DNA from: Spirochaetales bacterium
GTDB taxonomy: Bacteria > Spirochaetota > Leptospiria > Leptospirales > Leptonemataceae
Assembly (NCBI GenBank): GCA_024233935.1
Contig: JACKOY010000003.1
Coordinates: 369,189-433,188, forward strand
Length of the DNA stretch: 64,000 nucleotides
Direction of reading: 5' to 3'
The position numbers were made by a program, and so were the translations under genes. Below the pieces are notes generated by a model. It was not told the DNA's origin, did no database searches, and was given only the letters and a program-made list of their open reading frames with translations. Below are positions 39,102-47,019 of the stretch, piece by piece (the first letter of the stretch is position 1; every line of letters starts with the position of its first letter).

Positions 39102-40172
39102 ATGAAGTCCATCACCAGCCCGATTCCAAACACACTACGGCACTCGCTGAAGCGGCCATTGTTAGCAACCTGTGGCGCCCTTGGCCTTCTGTTTTCCGCG
39201 AGCTGGTCCGGAGCGCAGCCGGCCTCCCCAGCGGTCGTGCCCCTTGAGGTGCCTTCCAACCAGGTCACGACCGTTCAGGGCAACCTGAACAGTGGCCAGA
39301 TCATCGAGGATCTTTCCTGGGCCCAGCGCTCCAGTGTGGCCTGCTTTCCGGGAACCCGCTTCAATAGCTATCGCGGTCATCACGTGTTTTATCGCACACA
39401 ATTGCCGCCACGTTCCATTATGAAGATCAAGGTGCAGCCCGTTTCTGGCGTGGACGTGAACCTCTACGCCTACATGGGCGGCAGCGGCCAGCAGCTACCG
39501 CCCAACGTGAGCAGCGTAACCAGTTGTGAGTCCAGCGAGAACTACGGTCGACCGAATCCCGGCGGCGCCCAGGAAGTCCGTCTGAACGCAACCACCAACA
39601 GCTATCCGGTGATTATTGCCGTGGCCGGACCGGAGGGCGTGCGTTCCGGCGCTTACACGCTGACCATAGACCTGGAAACGGCCACGCCTGAGCCCGAAGC
39701 GCCGGTCAACATGACCTCACAAACGATTCCAACCGAGAGTGGTCAGACTGTAAGTGCGAACGGCAATCTGTCCAACGGCTACATTCTCCCCCTGGATTGG
39801 GCCAACACAAGCCAGCTGGCCTGCTTTCCTTCGCATCACAATCCGTTCTTTCGCGGCAAGCACGTGTTCTTTCGCGCTGCTCTGCCCCCGAACTCCACCA
39901 TGAAAATTACGGTTACCCCGAACCGACCGGACCTGGACATCAACATCTATGGCATTCGCCTCAGCGCCAACGACAGCACGACCATGCCTCCCAACGTAGG
40001 CTCCGGGGTCTGTGACGCCAGCTACTCCTCCCGGGGCCCGGAACCGGGGGTGGCCGAAGATCTGCAATTTCTGGCAATTCGCGGCGGCTACACAATTCTG
40101 ATCGGTGTTGCCGGGCCGGCGGGAGTAACCGAAGGGGATTTTACCGTCAGCGTGGAGGTTCAGCCGCGGTAG
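39102..40172 (+). CDS. Secreted protein with two tandem homologous beta domains
   Basis: The 356-aa protein has a long signal peptide (about residues 18-40, LLATCGALGLLFSASWSGAQ). Residues 50-200 and 210-356 are clear repeats of each other. Each has NG/NSG, a DL/DW-A-x-S motif, ACFP, a G-x-HVF-(Y/F)-R element, LPP-x-S-x-MKI and NIY/NLY, then a PGGA/PGVAE element and a terminal IAVAGPxGV stretch. The pattern recalls bacterial pre-peptidase C-terminal-like beta sandwiches. Two Cys per domain could form disulfides. Function is unknown, and no enzyme domain is visible. Confidence 0.7.
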   Translation: MKSITSPIPNTLRHSLKRPLLATCGALGLLFSASWSGAQPASPAVVPLEVPSNQVTTVQGNLNSGQIIEDLSWAQRSSVACFPGTRFNSYRGHHVFYRTQLPPRSIMKIKVQPVSGVDVNLYAYMGGSGQQLPPNVSSVTSCESSENYGRPNPGGAQEVRLNATTNSYPVIIAVAGPEGVRSGAYTLTIDLETATPEPEAPVNMTSQTIPTESGQTVSANGNLSNGYILPLDWANTSQLACFPSHHNPFFRGKHVFFRAALPPNSTMKITVTPNRPDLDINIYGIRLSANDSTTMPPNVGSGVCDASYSSRGPEPGVAEDLQFLAIRGGYTILIGVAGPAGVTEGDFTVSVEVQPR

Positions 40173-40194
40173 CCGGGTATCGGGACAATCCGAT

Positions 40195-40340
40195 TGATGC
40201 AGTTCCTTCACTTTTTGGGGTTGTTGGGGGTCTTGAATCCGGGAACGGTAAGTGCGCTGATGCAGTTCCTTCATTATTTGCTCTCGGGCCGTTCGGGGCC
40301 CGGCTGGTGCGACACCTTGATGCAGTTCCTTCACTTTTCG
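40195..40340 (+). repeat. Array B: three copies of the 16-bp dispersed motif
   Basis: Copies of TGATGCAGTTCCTTCA (the second with TTCATT instead of TTCACT just after the core) start at 40195, 40258 and 40318, a spacing of 63 and 60 bp. The array lies between two same-strand genes for exported proteins, starting 22 bp after the first gene's stop. Sequences between copies are unrelated to each other. Confidence 0.9.
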
Positions 40341-40357
40341 GTGCCGCGGACGCGGGA

Positions 40358-41101
40358 ATGAGGTCGGTAGCGCATGTGGGTACGCTGCGGCGGGGCCTTT
40401 TTGGGTCGGCCGTGTTGCTCCTTCTCGTCGGCGCCACATCCGCTCCGGCTTCCCCTGAGTCCCCGGCATCGACCGGGCTGACGCTTTTTCTGGGACAGAA
40501 CGAGACGAGCGGCATTCTGCCGCCCCGAAGTCACCCCGGTGACCTGGATGCGGCGTTCGTTTACGCGCTGATGCGCGGTGCTTTGGCCGATCTACTGCCG
40601 GAAGGCTGTCGGAACTACAGGCGGTCTGAAGGGCAGCTACGCATCTCATGCCAACCGGCGCTCTACGATGCCCGACTGAGTCAGGAGCTGATTCGCGCGG
40701 TCCACGGTAGCCTGATAGCAACCCTGGTGGGAGATATTCCCCTCCAGATTCGCGTCTCAGACGAGGTGATTGTTCACTTCGCAGTTATGAATGCCATCGA
40801 AGGCCCGATTGTGCGCATTGACTCGATTCAGGGTTTCCGCGTTACGCAGAATCAGAGCCTGCGCCTGATCGATATGACACGTTTTCTCGATGTCTCGCGC
40901 TATCGTTTTATCCTCTCACGAAATCACTTTTTCGCCGGCGTGCTGGGCGATCCCCGGGAGCGACGCTTTGACTACTACGTCTATTCCTCGGAAACCGACA
41001 TGGGTCGGCGGCCGCTGCGGGAAATCCTGCGCCGGTCGAATGCCTCGGTTCGGGCCATCATACGACCCTACGTCATCACATTTCCCGATTTTGAATCCTG
41101 A
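40358..41101 (+). CDS. Secreted hypothetical protein
   Basis: The product is about 247 aa with a signal peptide (RGLFGSAVLLLLVGATSAPA, about residues 11-30) and no further TM segments. The mature part has one Cys pair (GCRNY; ISCQ). No recognised domain. ATG 40358 is preferred over an in-frame start at 40307 because the extra residues (MRHLDAVPSLFG) are simply the translation of the last array-B motif copy. It may be co-transcribed with the upstream secreted protein. Confidence 0.6.
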   Translation: MRSVAHVGTLRRGLFGSAVLLLLVGATSAPASPESPASTGLTLFLGQNETSGILPPRSHPGDLDAAFVYALMRGALADLLPEGCRNYRRSEGQLRISCQPALYDARLSQELIRAVHGSLIATLVGDIPLQIRVSDEVIVHFAVMNAIEGPIVRIDSIQGFRVTQNQSLRLIDMTRFLDVSRYRFILSRNHFFAGVLGDPRERRFDYYVYSSETDMGRRPLREILRRSNASVRAIIRPYVITFPDFES

Positions 41102-41155
41102 CCGGCGATCGGTTCACCAGAGCATCGGGCCGGGACGCGCGATGACTGCGCCCCT

Positions 41156-41593
41156 TCAGTGGACCTTTCCGAAGAACTTAGCGTACAGTTCAGGATTGCA
41201 GGAAATGTAGTACACGTTCTGGCGTACAAAAGGAATTTCGCGCCGCCTGACCTGTTCCCAACCCGCGATTTCTTCTCGGGCGACAAAGATGTGCGTTGAG
41301 CGATTCTTCTGAGTGCTCATGCGATCAATAAACTCCTGGAGCAATGCGATGTGCGCGTCGGCCCACTCCTGGATGACTTCTTTTTTGGCCTTGCTTGAGA
41401 GAACTTTGAGCTGCGACTCGAGCTTTGTTATCTGCCGCCCGTACTCCGGAGCCCGCTCCATCTCCTGATTCATATCCGGGTCGCTTCCATGCCCCCAACG
41501 CTCGTACATGTCCAGGTTCAGCAAAATACTTCCAAGCTCTTTGCGACGCAGCAGCAACCTTTCGAGTCTTCTTGTGCCTATGCTTGTCTTCAT
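41156..41593 (-). CDS. Hypothetical cytoplasmic coiled-coil protein
   Basis: The 145-aa protein is highly charged and mostly helical. A likely coiled coil spans about residues 45-85 (GRQITKLESQLKVLSSKAKK). The C-terminal part is beta-like (NVYYISCNPELYAKFFG). No family recognised. Its start overlaps the stop of the upstream membrane-protein gene (ATGA), so the two are translationally coupled and probably functionally linked. Confidence 0.55.
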   Translation of the reverse strand: MKTSIGTRRLERLLLRRKELGSILLNLDMYERWGHGSDPDMNQEMERAPEYGRQITKLESQLKVLSSKAKKEVIQEWADAHIALLQEFIDRMSTQKNRSTHIFVAREEIAGWEQVRRREIPFVRQNVYYISCNPELYAKFFGKVH

Positions 41594-42027
41594 TCGAGGA
41601 AATCTGAAGAGTCCCCGTCATTTGCGGAATCTCTAAAATGCCGAAAGACCATGGAACCTCCGAGGGCAAAAAGCAGTCCTCCAAGAACCAAAATGTGCGC
41701 GTAGTTTCCAATTTCGTCGACGGACGTCAGTCCGAATAGCAGGCAGAGTCCTCCGGCGCCGAGCATCATCAGAACAAAACCACCAACCAGAATCATATAG
41801 CCGCGCTCTAAAAGCCAGCTGCTCATGCGGAGCGTGAGAAGCGTGGCCGCAAGCACAACAGCAATCGTACCCGCGTGAGTGGCCGCCAGCAATCCCGGTT
41901 CCTCAAGGCTCGACACACAGTAGGTTTCTGTCAGGCATTGTTCGGAAGCCGACCCGAAGCGGTTTGCACCGTAGAACACCAGGAAGAACAGGATCGAGAT
42001 GGCCAGGATTGCAATCCAGGGTCTCAT
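41590..42027 (-). CDS. Hypothetical four-TM membrane protein
   Basis: The 145-aa protein has four TM helices (about residues 5-22, 47-65, 75-98 and 105-125) and a polar acidic C-terminus. Two Cys (CLTETYC) lie in the first external loop and may form a disulfide. No family recognised. It is translationally coupled to the coiled-coil gene that follows. Confidence 0.6.
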   Translation of the reverse strand: MRPWIAILAISILFFLVFYGANRFGSASEQCLTETYCVSSLEEPGLLAATHAGTIAVVLAATLLTLRMSSWLLERGYMILVGGFVLMMLGAGGLCLLFGLTSVDEIGNYAHILVLGGLLFALGGSMVFRHFRDSANDGDSSDFLE

Positions 42028-42087
42028 CGGGTCAGGTTGAAGCGCCGGCCCTGAAGTTCAAGGACTTGCCGGCAAGCGGTCGATGGT

Positions 42088-42339
42088 TCAGGATTCGTAG
42101 TGGATTATGTAAGCGGTGAAATAGCCACAGTCGGAACACAGAAATTCTTCTTCCGCATGGTAACCGATAATGCTCCCGGCCGAATCGTCAAACACACAGA
42201 CCGTGTTCTTGCTGCCGCAGTGCTTGCACGGTCGCAAAATATGATCCCGAATCGGTGCTGCCTTCTCGGGTGCCAGACGCGGGCCCGGACCACAATGAGT
42301 TTTCGTTTCGAACTCGCCCACAACAAGACACCGCCGCAC
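42088..42339 (-). CDS. Zinc-ribbon hypothetical protein
   Basis: This 83-aa protein has two CxxC knuckles (CKHCGSKN near residue 38 and CSDCGYF near 68), which suggest a zinc ribbon. Between them is a short beta segment. No catalytic residues are evident. The exact start is uncertain; an internal start would still keep both knuckles. Confidence 0.55.
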   Translation of the reverse strand: MRRCLVVGEFETKTHCGPGPRLAPEKAAPIRDHILRPCKHCGSKNTVCVFDDSAGSIIGYHAEEEFLCSDCGYFTAYIIHYES

Positions 42340-42496
42340 CCGGGCCGACCGGGCGAGCCTGAGGCGGTGCCGCCGGCGTTGTCAAGCCCCCTGTGCGTGG
42401 CCATGCATACGAATTCAAAAGCAGGCAACGGAGTGAATGCTTCTTGTTTCCCGGGTAAATTTCAGTCGATTGTTGCGCACAGATCAAGGAGATTGT

Positions 42497-43570
42497 ATGA
42501 GTGTTCCCCGAATGAAAACCAGCACCACAACCCAGGACGATGCACGCTGGGCCGCGATCGTAAATCGCGATGCCCGGGCCGATGGCTTGTTTTTCTATTC
42601 AGTTAAAACGACCGGAGTGTACTGCCGGCCATCCTGCCGGGCCCGGCAGCCGCGCAGGGAAAACGTGTCCTACCACGAAACCCGGGAAGCAGCGGAAGCG
42701 GCTGGATTCCGGGCCTGCCGGCGCTGCCGGCCGAACCAGGCCTCGCCCCAACAAGAAAACGCCAGCCGGATTGCCTATGCCTGCCGACTGATTGAGACGG
42801 CGGAAGAACCACCGCCGCTTTCGGCTCTGGCGGGTTCCGTGGGCTTGAGCGAATCTCACTTTCACAGACTTTTCAAGACAATCACGGGACTCACTCCCAT
42901 GCAGTACGCCCGGGCCGAGCGGGCCCGCCGCGCACAAGAGCGGCTCTCCAATGCGGCGAGTGTAACCGAAGCGATCACCGAGGCGGGCTATGAGTCCAGC
43001 AGCCGCTTCTACGAAAATTCGATGGCGCGACTGGGCATGCGGCCGGGCGACTTTCGTCGCGAAGGTCGCAATGCGGATATCTATTTTGCGATCGGGCCCT
43101 GCTCTTTGGGTCACGTGCTGGTGGGTCAGACAGAACGGGGCGTTTGTGCCATCCTCCTGGGCGATAACCCGGACGAACTGCTCCGGGATTTCCAGAAGCG
43201 TTTCGCACGCGCAAATCTGATCGGGAGCGATAACCGGTTCGAACAGACCCTTGCTCTCGTGATCGGCCTTGTCGAGAATCCTTCGGTCGGTCTGGAACTG
43301 CCGCTGGATATTCGCGGCACGCTGTTTCAAGAACGAGTCTGGGCCGCCCTGCGCGAGGTCCCGCCGGGCGCGACCGTCAGCTATGCTGACCTTGCAAGGC
43401 GCATCGGTCGACCGAAGGCTGTGCGCGCAGTCGCGGGCGCCTGCGCGGCAAACCCCCTTGCCATAGCTATCCCCTGCCATCGAGTTGTCAAAAGCGACGG
43501 CGAGCTGTCCGGCTATCGCTGGGGAATCGAGCGCAAGGCAGCCCTGCTGGAGAAGGAAGCGAGGCGGTGA
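42497..43570 (+). CDS. ada: Ada: methyl-phosphotriester sensor, AraC regulator and O6-methylguanine-DNA methyltransferase
   Basis: The 357-aa protein has the three-part Ada layout. The N-terminal zinc domain carries C43, C47, C74 and C77 (TTGVYCRPSC and GFRACRRC), the equivalents of E. coli Cys38/42/69/72, of which Cys38 accepts methyl from phosphotriesters. AraC-type HTH follows (LAGSVGLSESHFHRLFK). The C-terminal MGMT domain has the acceptor Cys in AIPCHRVVKSDGELSGYRWG. It repairs alkylated DNA and activates the adaptive response when methylated. ATG 42497 follows an aggaga ribosome-binding site. alkB follows downstream. Confidence 0.95.
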   Translation: MSVPRMKTSTTTQDDARWAAIVNRDARADGLFFYSVKTTGVYCRPSCRARQPRRENVSYHETREAAEAAGFRACRRCRPNQASPQQENASRIAYACRLIETAEEPPPLSALAGSVGLSESHFHRLFKTITGLTPMQYARAERARRAQERLSNAASVTEAITEAGYESSSRFYENSMARLGMRPGDFRREGRNADIYFAIGPCSLGHVLVGQTERGVCAILLGDNPDELLRDFQKRFARANLIGSDNRFEQTLALVIGLVENPSVGLELPLDIRGTLFQERVWAALREVPPGATVSYADLARRIGRPKAVRAVAGACAANPLAIAIPCHRVVKSDGELSGYRWGIERKAALLEKEARR

Positions 43571-43622
43571 AAGCGCCGGGCGCTTCGCTTCGAGCGGATT
43601 TATTAGACTAAATCGACGAGGG

Positions 43623-43630
43623 TGCGCTTT
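43623..43630 (-). promoter_or_regulatory. Possible Ada box upstream of alkB
   Basis: The minus strand reads AAAGCGCA, the core of the E. coli Ada operator. It lies only 2 bp before the alkB ATG, which is too close for a standard activator site for this start, so an internal alkB start or a chance match is possible. Confidence 0.3.
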
Positions 43631-43632
43631 AC

Positions 43633-44334
43633 ATGACTCAGGAGCTCTTTGTCGGTCCGCGAGACCCCCGATGGCTATCCCGGGGCGCAGTTGTACTTCC
43701 AGGCTACGCCATCGCTCAGGAAAACGCATTGCTTGCCGCAATCGCTGAGGTGTCCCGCCGGGCGCCTTTTCGAAACATGCAAACACGCCGCGGACACACC
43801 ATGTCGGTTGCCATGACAAATTGCGGGCGATTTGGGTGGGTTTCCGATCGACGTGGCTATCGATACGACCAGGTCGATCCAGCCAGCGGGGCGCGTTGGC
43901 CAAACATGCCGCCGGTCTTTTCATACATTGCAGCGGAAGCGGCGAAACAAGCCGGATTCGGCGGGTTCCAGGCCGATTCCTGCTTGATCAACCGCTATGA
44001 GCCGGGTACGCGCCTGTCGCTTCATCAAGACCGTGATGAATCTGATTTTGACCAACCGATCGTTTCGATCTCTCTTGGACTACCGGCTGTCTTTTTATGG
44101 GGCGGTCTCGAACGCCAGCAGCCGGTCATTCGAGTGGCGCTGGATCATGGTGATGTCGTCGTCTGGGGCGGACCGGACCGGCTACGCTTTCATGGCGTGC
44201 AGCAGATCAAACCGGGCACACATGCGCTGTTGGGCGCGCAACGCATCAATCTCACTTTCAGGAAGGCCGGCCCGGTTCCATTCTCCGCAAAGGCCACTTC
44301 CGCCGGGGAGCGCCGGCCGGTAGTCTCCGGCTGA
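43633..44334 (+). CDS. alkB: AlkB-family Fe(II)/2-oxoglutarate DNA dealkylase
   Basis: This DNA/RNA dioxygenase removes 1-methyladenine and 3-methylcytosine lesions. The 233-aa protein has the HxD iron motif (LHQDRDE), the distal His (LRFHGVQ) and the 2-oxoglutarate-binding Arg segment RINLTFRKAG. MSVAMTNCGRFGW and GWVSDRRGYRYD are typical of the AlkB group. It follows ada by 62 bp, consistent with a shared alkylation response. A palindrome aagcgccgggcgctt lies between the two genes. Confidence 0.93.
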   Translation: MTQELFVGPRDPRWLSRGAVVLPGYAIAQENALLAAIAEVSRRAPFRNMQTRRGHTMSVAMTNCGRFGWVSDRRGYRYDQVDPASGARWPNMPPVFSYIAAEAAKQAGFGGFQADSCLINRYEPGTRLSLHQDRDESDFDQPIVSISLGLPAVFLWGGLERQQPVIRVALDHGDVVVWGGPDRLRFHGVQQIKPGTHALLGAQRINLTFRKAGPVPFSAKATSAGERRPVVSG

Positions 44335-44528
44335 AGTAATAACGACGTAGATCGGTAACACCATTCGTAACCAGCACTCTGTCTTAGATCTCGAGACGAC
44401 GGTCGGTATTCTGGTCAAAGAGCAAACCGTTGTTCCCTTTCTCCGGGAGCGAGTGCGGTCGCTTTTTTTATCGCCCGGAACCCGCCAGCGGAAAGAATGT
44501 CAATCGGTCCGATAACGGCCCGGCAGTT

Positions 44529-46598
44529 ATGGTAGAAGCACACGATTTCTTAAAGGCACTGGCGGTAGTGCTCGGCGTGGCAGCGGTTACGACCGTCATT
44601 TTTCAGCGGCTGCGTCAACCGGTCGTGCTGGGCTACATTATCGCCGGCCTCATTGTAGGGCCGTACGTTCCCATCCCCCTGGCGGCCGATTCGCACATTG
44701 TGCATACGTTGTCCGAGTTCGGGGTGATCCTGTTTATGTTTTCACTCGGTCTCGAGTTCAGCATTCGACGCTTCATTAAAGTAGCGCCCGTCGCAGGATT
44801 GGCCGCCGTCGTCGAATGCAGCATTATGATCTGGCTGGGATTTGTGGCCGGACGTATGTTTGGCTGGAGCGAGCACATCAGCATCTATGCCGGAGCTATC
44901 GTCGCCATTTCAAGTACGGCCATCGCCATCAAAGCGTTTGAGGAACTTGAGATAACGGGCCCGATTCGCGAACTGGTCGTGGGCATTCTGATTGTCGAAG
45001 ACCTGATCGCCATCTTGATCATGGCACTTCTGGGGAGTATTCCGGCATCGGGAGAGTTTGCACCCGACGAGCTGGGTGGTACTGGTTTTCGCCTGGCCGC
45101 TTTTCTGATCGGAATGGTTGCCTTCGGTCTTCTGCTTGTCCCGCGGGCTATTCGGGCGGTCCACAAACTCGGGCGCCAGGAGACCACCCTGGTTGCGAGC
45201 GTCGGCGTGTGTTTTGTTTTTGCTCTACTTGCCGATTCGCTCGGCTATTCGGCGGCTCTGGGAGCCTTCATTGCAGGATCGCTTGTGGCCGAATCCGGTC
45301 ACGACCTGGAGATCGAGGAGTTGGTCACGCCGATTCGCGATATGTTTGCTGCGGTCTTTTTTGTTTCGGTCGGCATGCTGATAGATCCCGCCGCCATGTT
45401 GAATCACTGGCTGCCGATTCTGGTTTTCACTTTGATTGTGATCTTTGGAAAGAGCTTTGGCGTTTCGCTTGGTGGCTTCCTGGGAGGAAACGGAATTCGC
45501 ACTTCGGTTCGCGCGGCGATGAGCCTGACGCAGATCGGCGAATTTTCGTTTATTATCGCCGGCCTGGGCCTGGCCCGGGGTGCCGTGCCCGACTCACTCT
45601 ACGCGATCGCGGTGGCTGTTTCGGCCGTGACCGCACTCTCGACGCCCTGGATGATTCGGGCCTCGGAACCGGCGGCCCACTTCATTGATCGTAAACTGCC
45701 GCCTGCGCTTCAGACCTTTGCCGCACTCTACGGTAGCTGGATCGAAAAGCTGCGAACGAGTCCCTCGGGAGTCGTTCCCGATCACCACGCATTGCGTCGC
45801 TCCATCACTCTGCTGATCGTGGATGCAACCGCTATTGTGGCCCTTATCATTGTGTCTTCGCTTTCCGTGGAAACGGTAAGTCGCTTTGTAGCCGGACGGC
45901 TTGAAATTGAGCGCGACTGGCCGGCATGGGCTCTGGTGGGCGCGGCCGGAATTCTTTGCCTGCCTTTCGGCCTGGGAATTGTGCGTGTTTCTCGCCGGCT
46001 GGGCCTGCAATTGGCGGAGGCTGCTTTACCCCGGGTCGCCGCCACCCGCTTCGACCCCGCTGATGCTCCTCGAAGGGCCTTCGTGGTCGGCTTGCAGCTG
46101 GCGATTTTGCTTTTGGTCGGAGGTCCGATGGTCGCCATCACGCAACCGTTCTTACCCTGGGGCGCGCCGGGCGCTTTGGTGCTCGTCATTGTCGTAGTTG
46201 CCCTGGGCCTGGGACTCTGGCGCAGTTCGCGCAATCTGCAGGGTCACGTGCGGGCCGGCGCCGAAATGGTGCTGGAGGTTCTCGGCGCCCAGGCCCGGAG
46301 CCCCAGCCGGTCCGCCCACGCAATTCCGGAAGTCGAAAAGCTACTGCCCGGGCTCGGCCAGCCGACTGCGTTTCGTTTGCCGGCCAACAGCCCGTGCATC
46401 GGGCAAACTCTGGCGGAGCTGAACCTGCGCGGCAGAACCGGGGCCACGGTGCTGGCGCTGACCCGCGAAGAAGGCGGAGTCGTGATTCCGGGACCGGACC
46501 AGATGCTGAACTCCGGTGATGTTCTGGCTCTGGCGGGGACCAGCAGCGCTATCGAACAGGCCGTCTTGCTTCTGAAAGGGAAATCGGCGGAGCCCTGA
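44529..46598 (+). CDS. Cation/proton antiporter, KefB/RosB type, with TrkA-C domain
   Basis: The protein is about 689 aa. Twelve or more TM helices form the CPA2 fold (LGYIIAGLIVGPYVP; ISSTAIAIKAFEELE; MFAAVFFVSVGMLIDP; SLTQIGEFSFIIAGLG). The C-terminal RCK/TrkA-C-like domain ends at GDVLALAGTSSAIEQ. It exchanges K+ or Na+ for H+ across the inner membrane; ion specificity cannot be read here. ATG 44529 is chosen because the first TM follows; the in-frame ATG at 44430 adds 33 polar residues. Confidence 0.92.
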   Translation: MVEAHDFLKALAVVLGVAAVTTVIFQRLRQPVVLGYIIAGLIVGPYVPIPLAADSHIVHTLSEFGVILFMFSLGLEFSIRRFIKVAPVAGLAAVVECSIMIWLGFVAGRMFGWSEHISIYAGAIVAISSTAIAIKAFEELEITGPIRELVVGILIVEDLIAILIMALLGSIPASGEFAPDELGGTGFRLAAFLIGMVAFGLLLVPRAIRAVHKLGRQETTLVASVGVCFVFALLADSLGYSAALGAFIAGSLVAESGHDLEIEELVTPIRDMFAAVFFVSVGMLIDPAAMLNHWLPILVFTLIVIFGKSFGVSLGGFLGGNGIRTSVRAAMSLTQIGEFSFIIAGLGLARGAVPDSLYAIAVAVSAVTALSTPWMIRASEPAAHFIDRKLPPALQTFAALYGSWIEKLRTSPSGVVPDHHALRRSITLLIVDATAIVALIIVSSLSVETVSRFVAGRLEIERDWPAWALVGAAGILCLPFGLGIVRVSRRLGLQLAEAALPRVAATRFDPADAPRRAFVVGLQLAILLLVGGPMVAITQPFLPWGAPGALVLVIVVVALGLGLWRSSRNLQGHVRAGAEMVLEVLGAQARSPSRSAHAIPEVEKLLPGLGQPTAFRLPANSPCIGQTLAELNLRGRTGATVLALTREEGGVVIPGPDQMLNSGDVLALAGTSSAIEQAVLLLKGKSAEP

Positions 46599-46628
46599 GC
46601 CCGCAGCCAGGGCCAGGGCCCTGAAAAC

Positions 46629-47019
46629 TGATGCAGTTCCTTCACTATTTTGGGGCGCACCCGGCCTTCCAGAGCTCCCGCGCTTCCCGGCGAGGCCAAT
46701 CATGAGGCAGTTCCTTCACTATTTCCGTGTTCCCGCCCCCCGACAATCGCTCCGGCCACGCCATCGACCCCAATTGTGATGCAGTTCCTTCACTTTTTGG
46801 GGCGCACCCCGACCTTCCGGAGCTCCCGCGCTTCCGGGCGACGCCGAATCATGACGCAGTTCCTTCACTATTTTGGGGCGCACCCTCCTTCCGGAGCTCC
46901 CGCGCTTCCAGGCGAGGCCAGCCATGATGCATTTCCTTCACTTAGCCGTGTTCCGGCCCCCCCGAGAATCGCTCCGGCCACGCCATCGACCCCAACTGTG
47001 ACGCAGTTCCTTCACTTTT
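46629..47019 (+). repeat. Array A: six copies of the dispersed motif with 73-75 bp period
   Basis: Motif copies start at 46629, 46703, 46777, 46852, 46925 and 46999. Consensus core TGATGCAGTTCCTTCA, with substitutions at the fourth base (T, G, T, C, T, C) and one GCAT for GCAG. Each is followed by an A- or B-type filler of about 54 bp. A (units 1, 3, 4) has a GGGGCGCACC-CTTCCGGAGCTCCCGC pattern; B (units 2, 5) has CCGTGTTCC and ATCGCTCCGGCCACGCC. The last copy ends at the DUF1704 stop codon. It lies between two convergent genes. Confidence 0.92.

Noticed and set aside
39717..40721. 334-aa minus-strand ORF with repeated KELHQ
   Set aside because: The repeated peptide is just the reverse reading of the array-B motif; the frame is antisense to a secreted protein gene.
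46629..47019. CRISPR array
   Set aside because: Repeats are about 16-22 bp, fillers of about 54 bp recur as two types instead of being unique, single copies lie in genes, and no cas gene is present.
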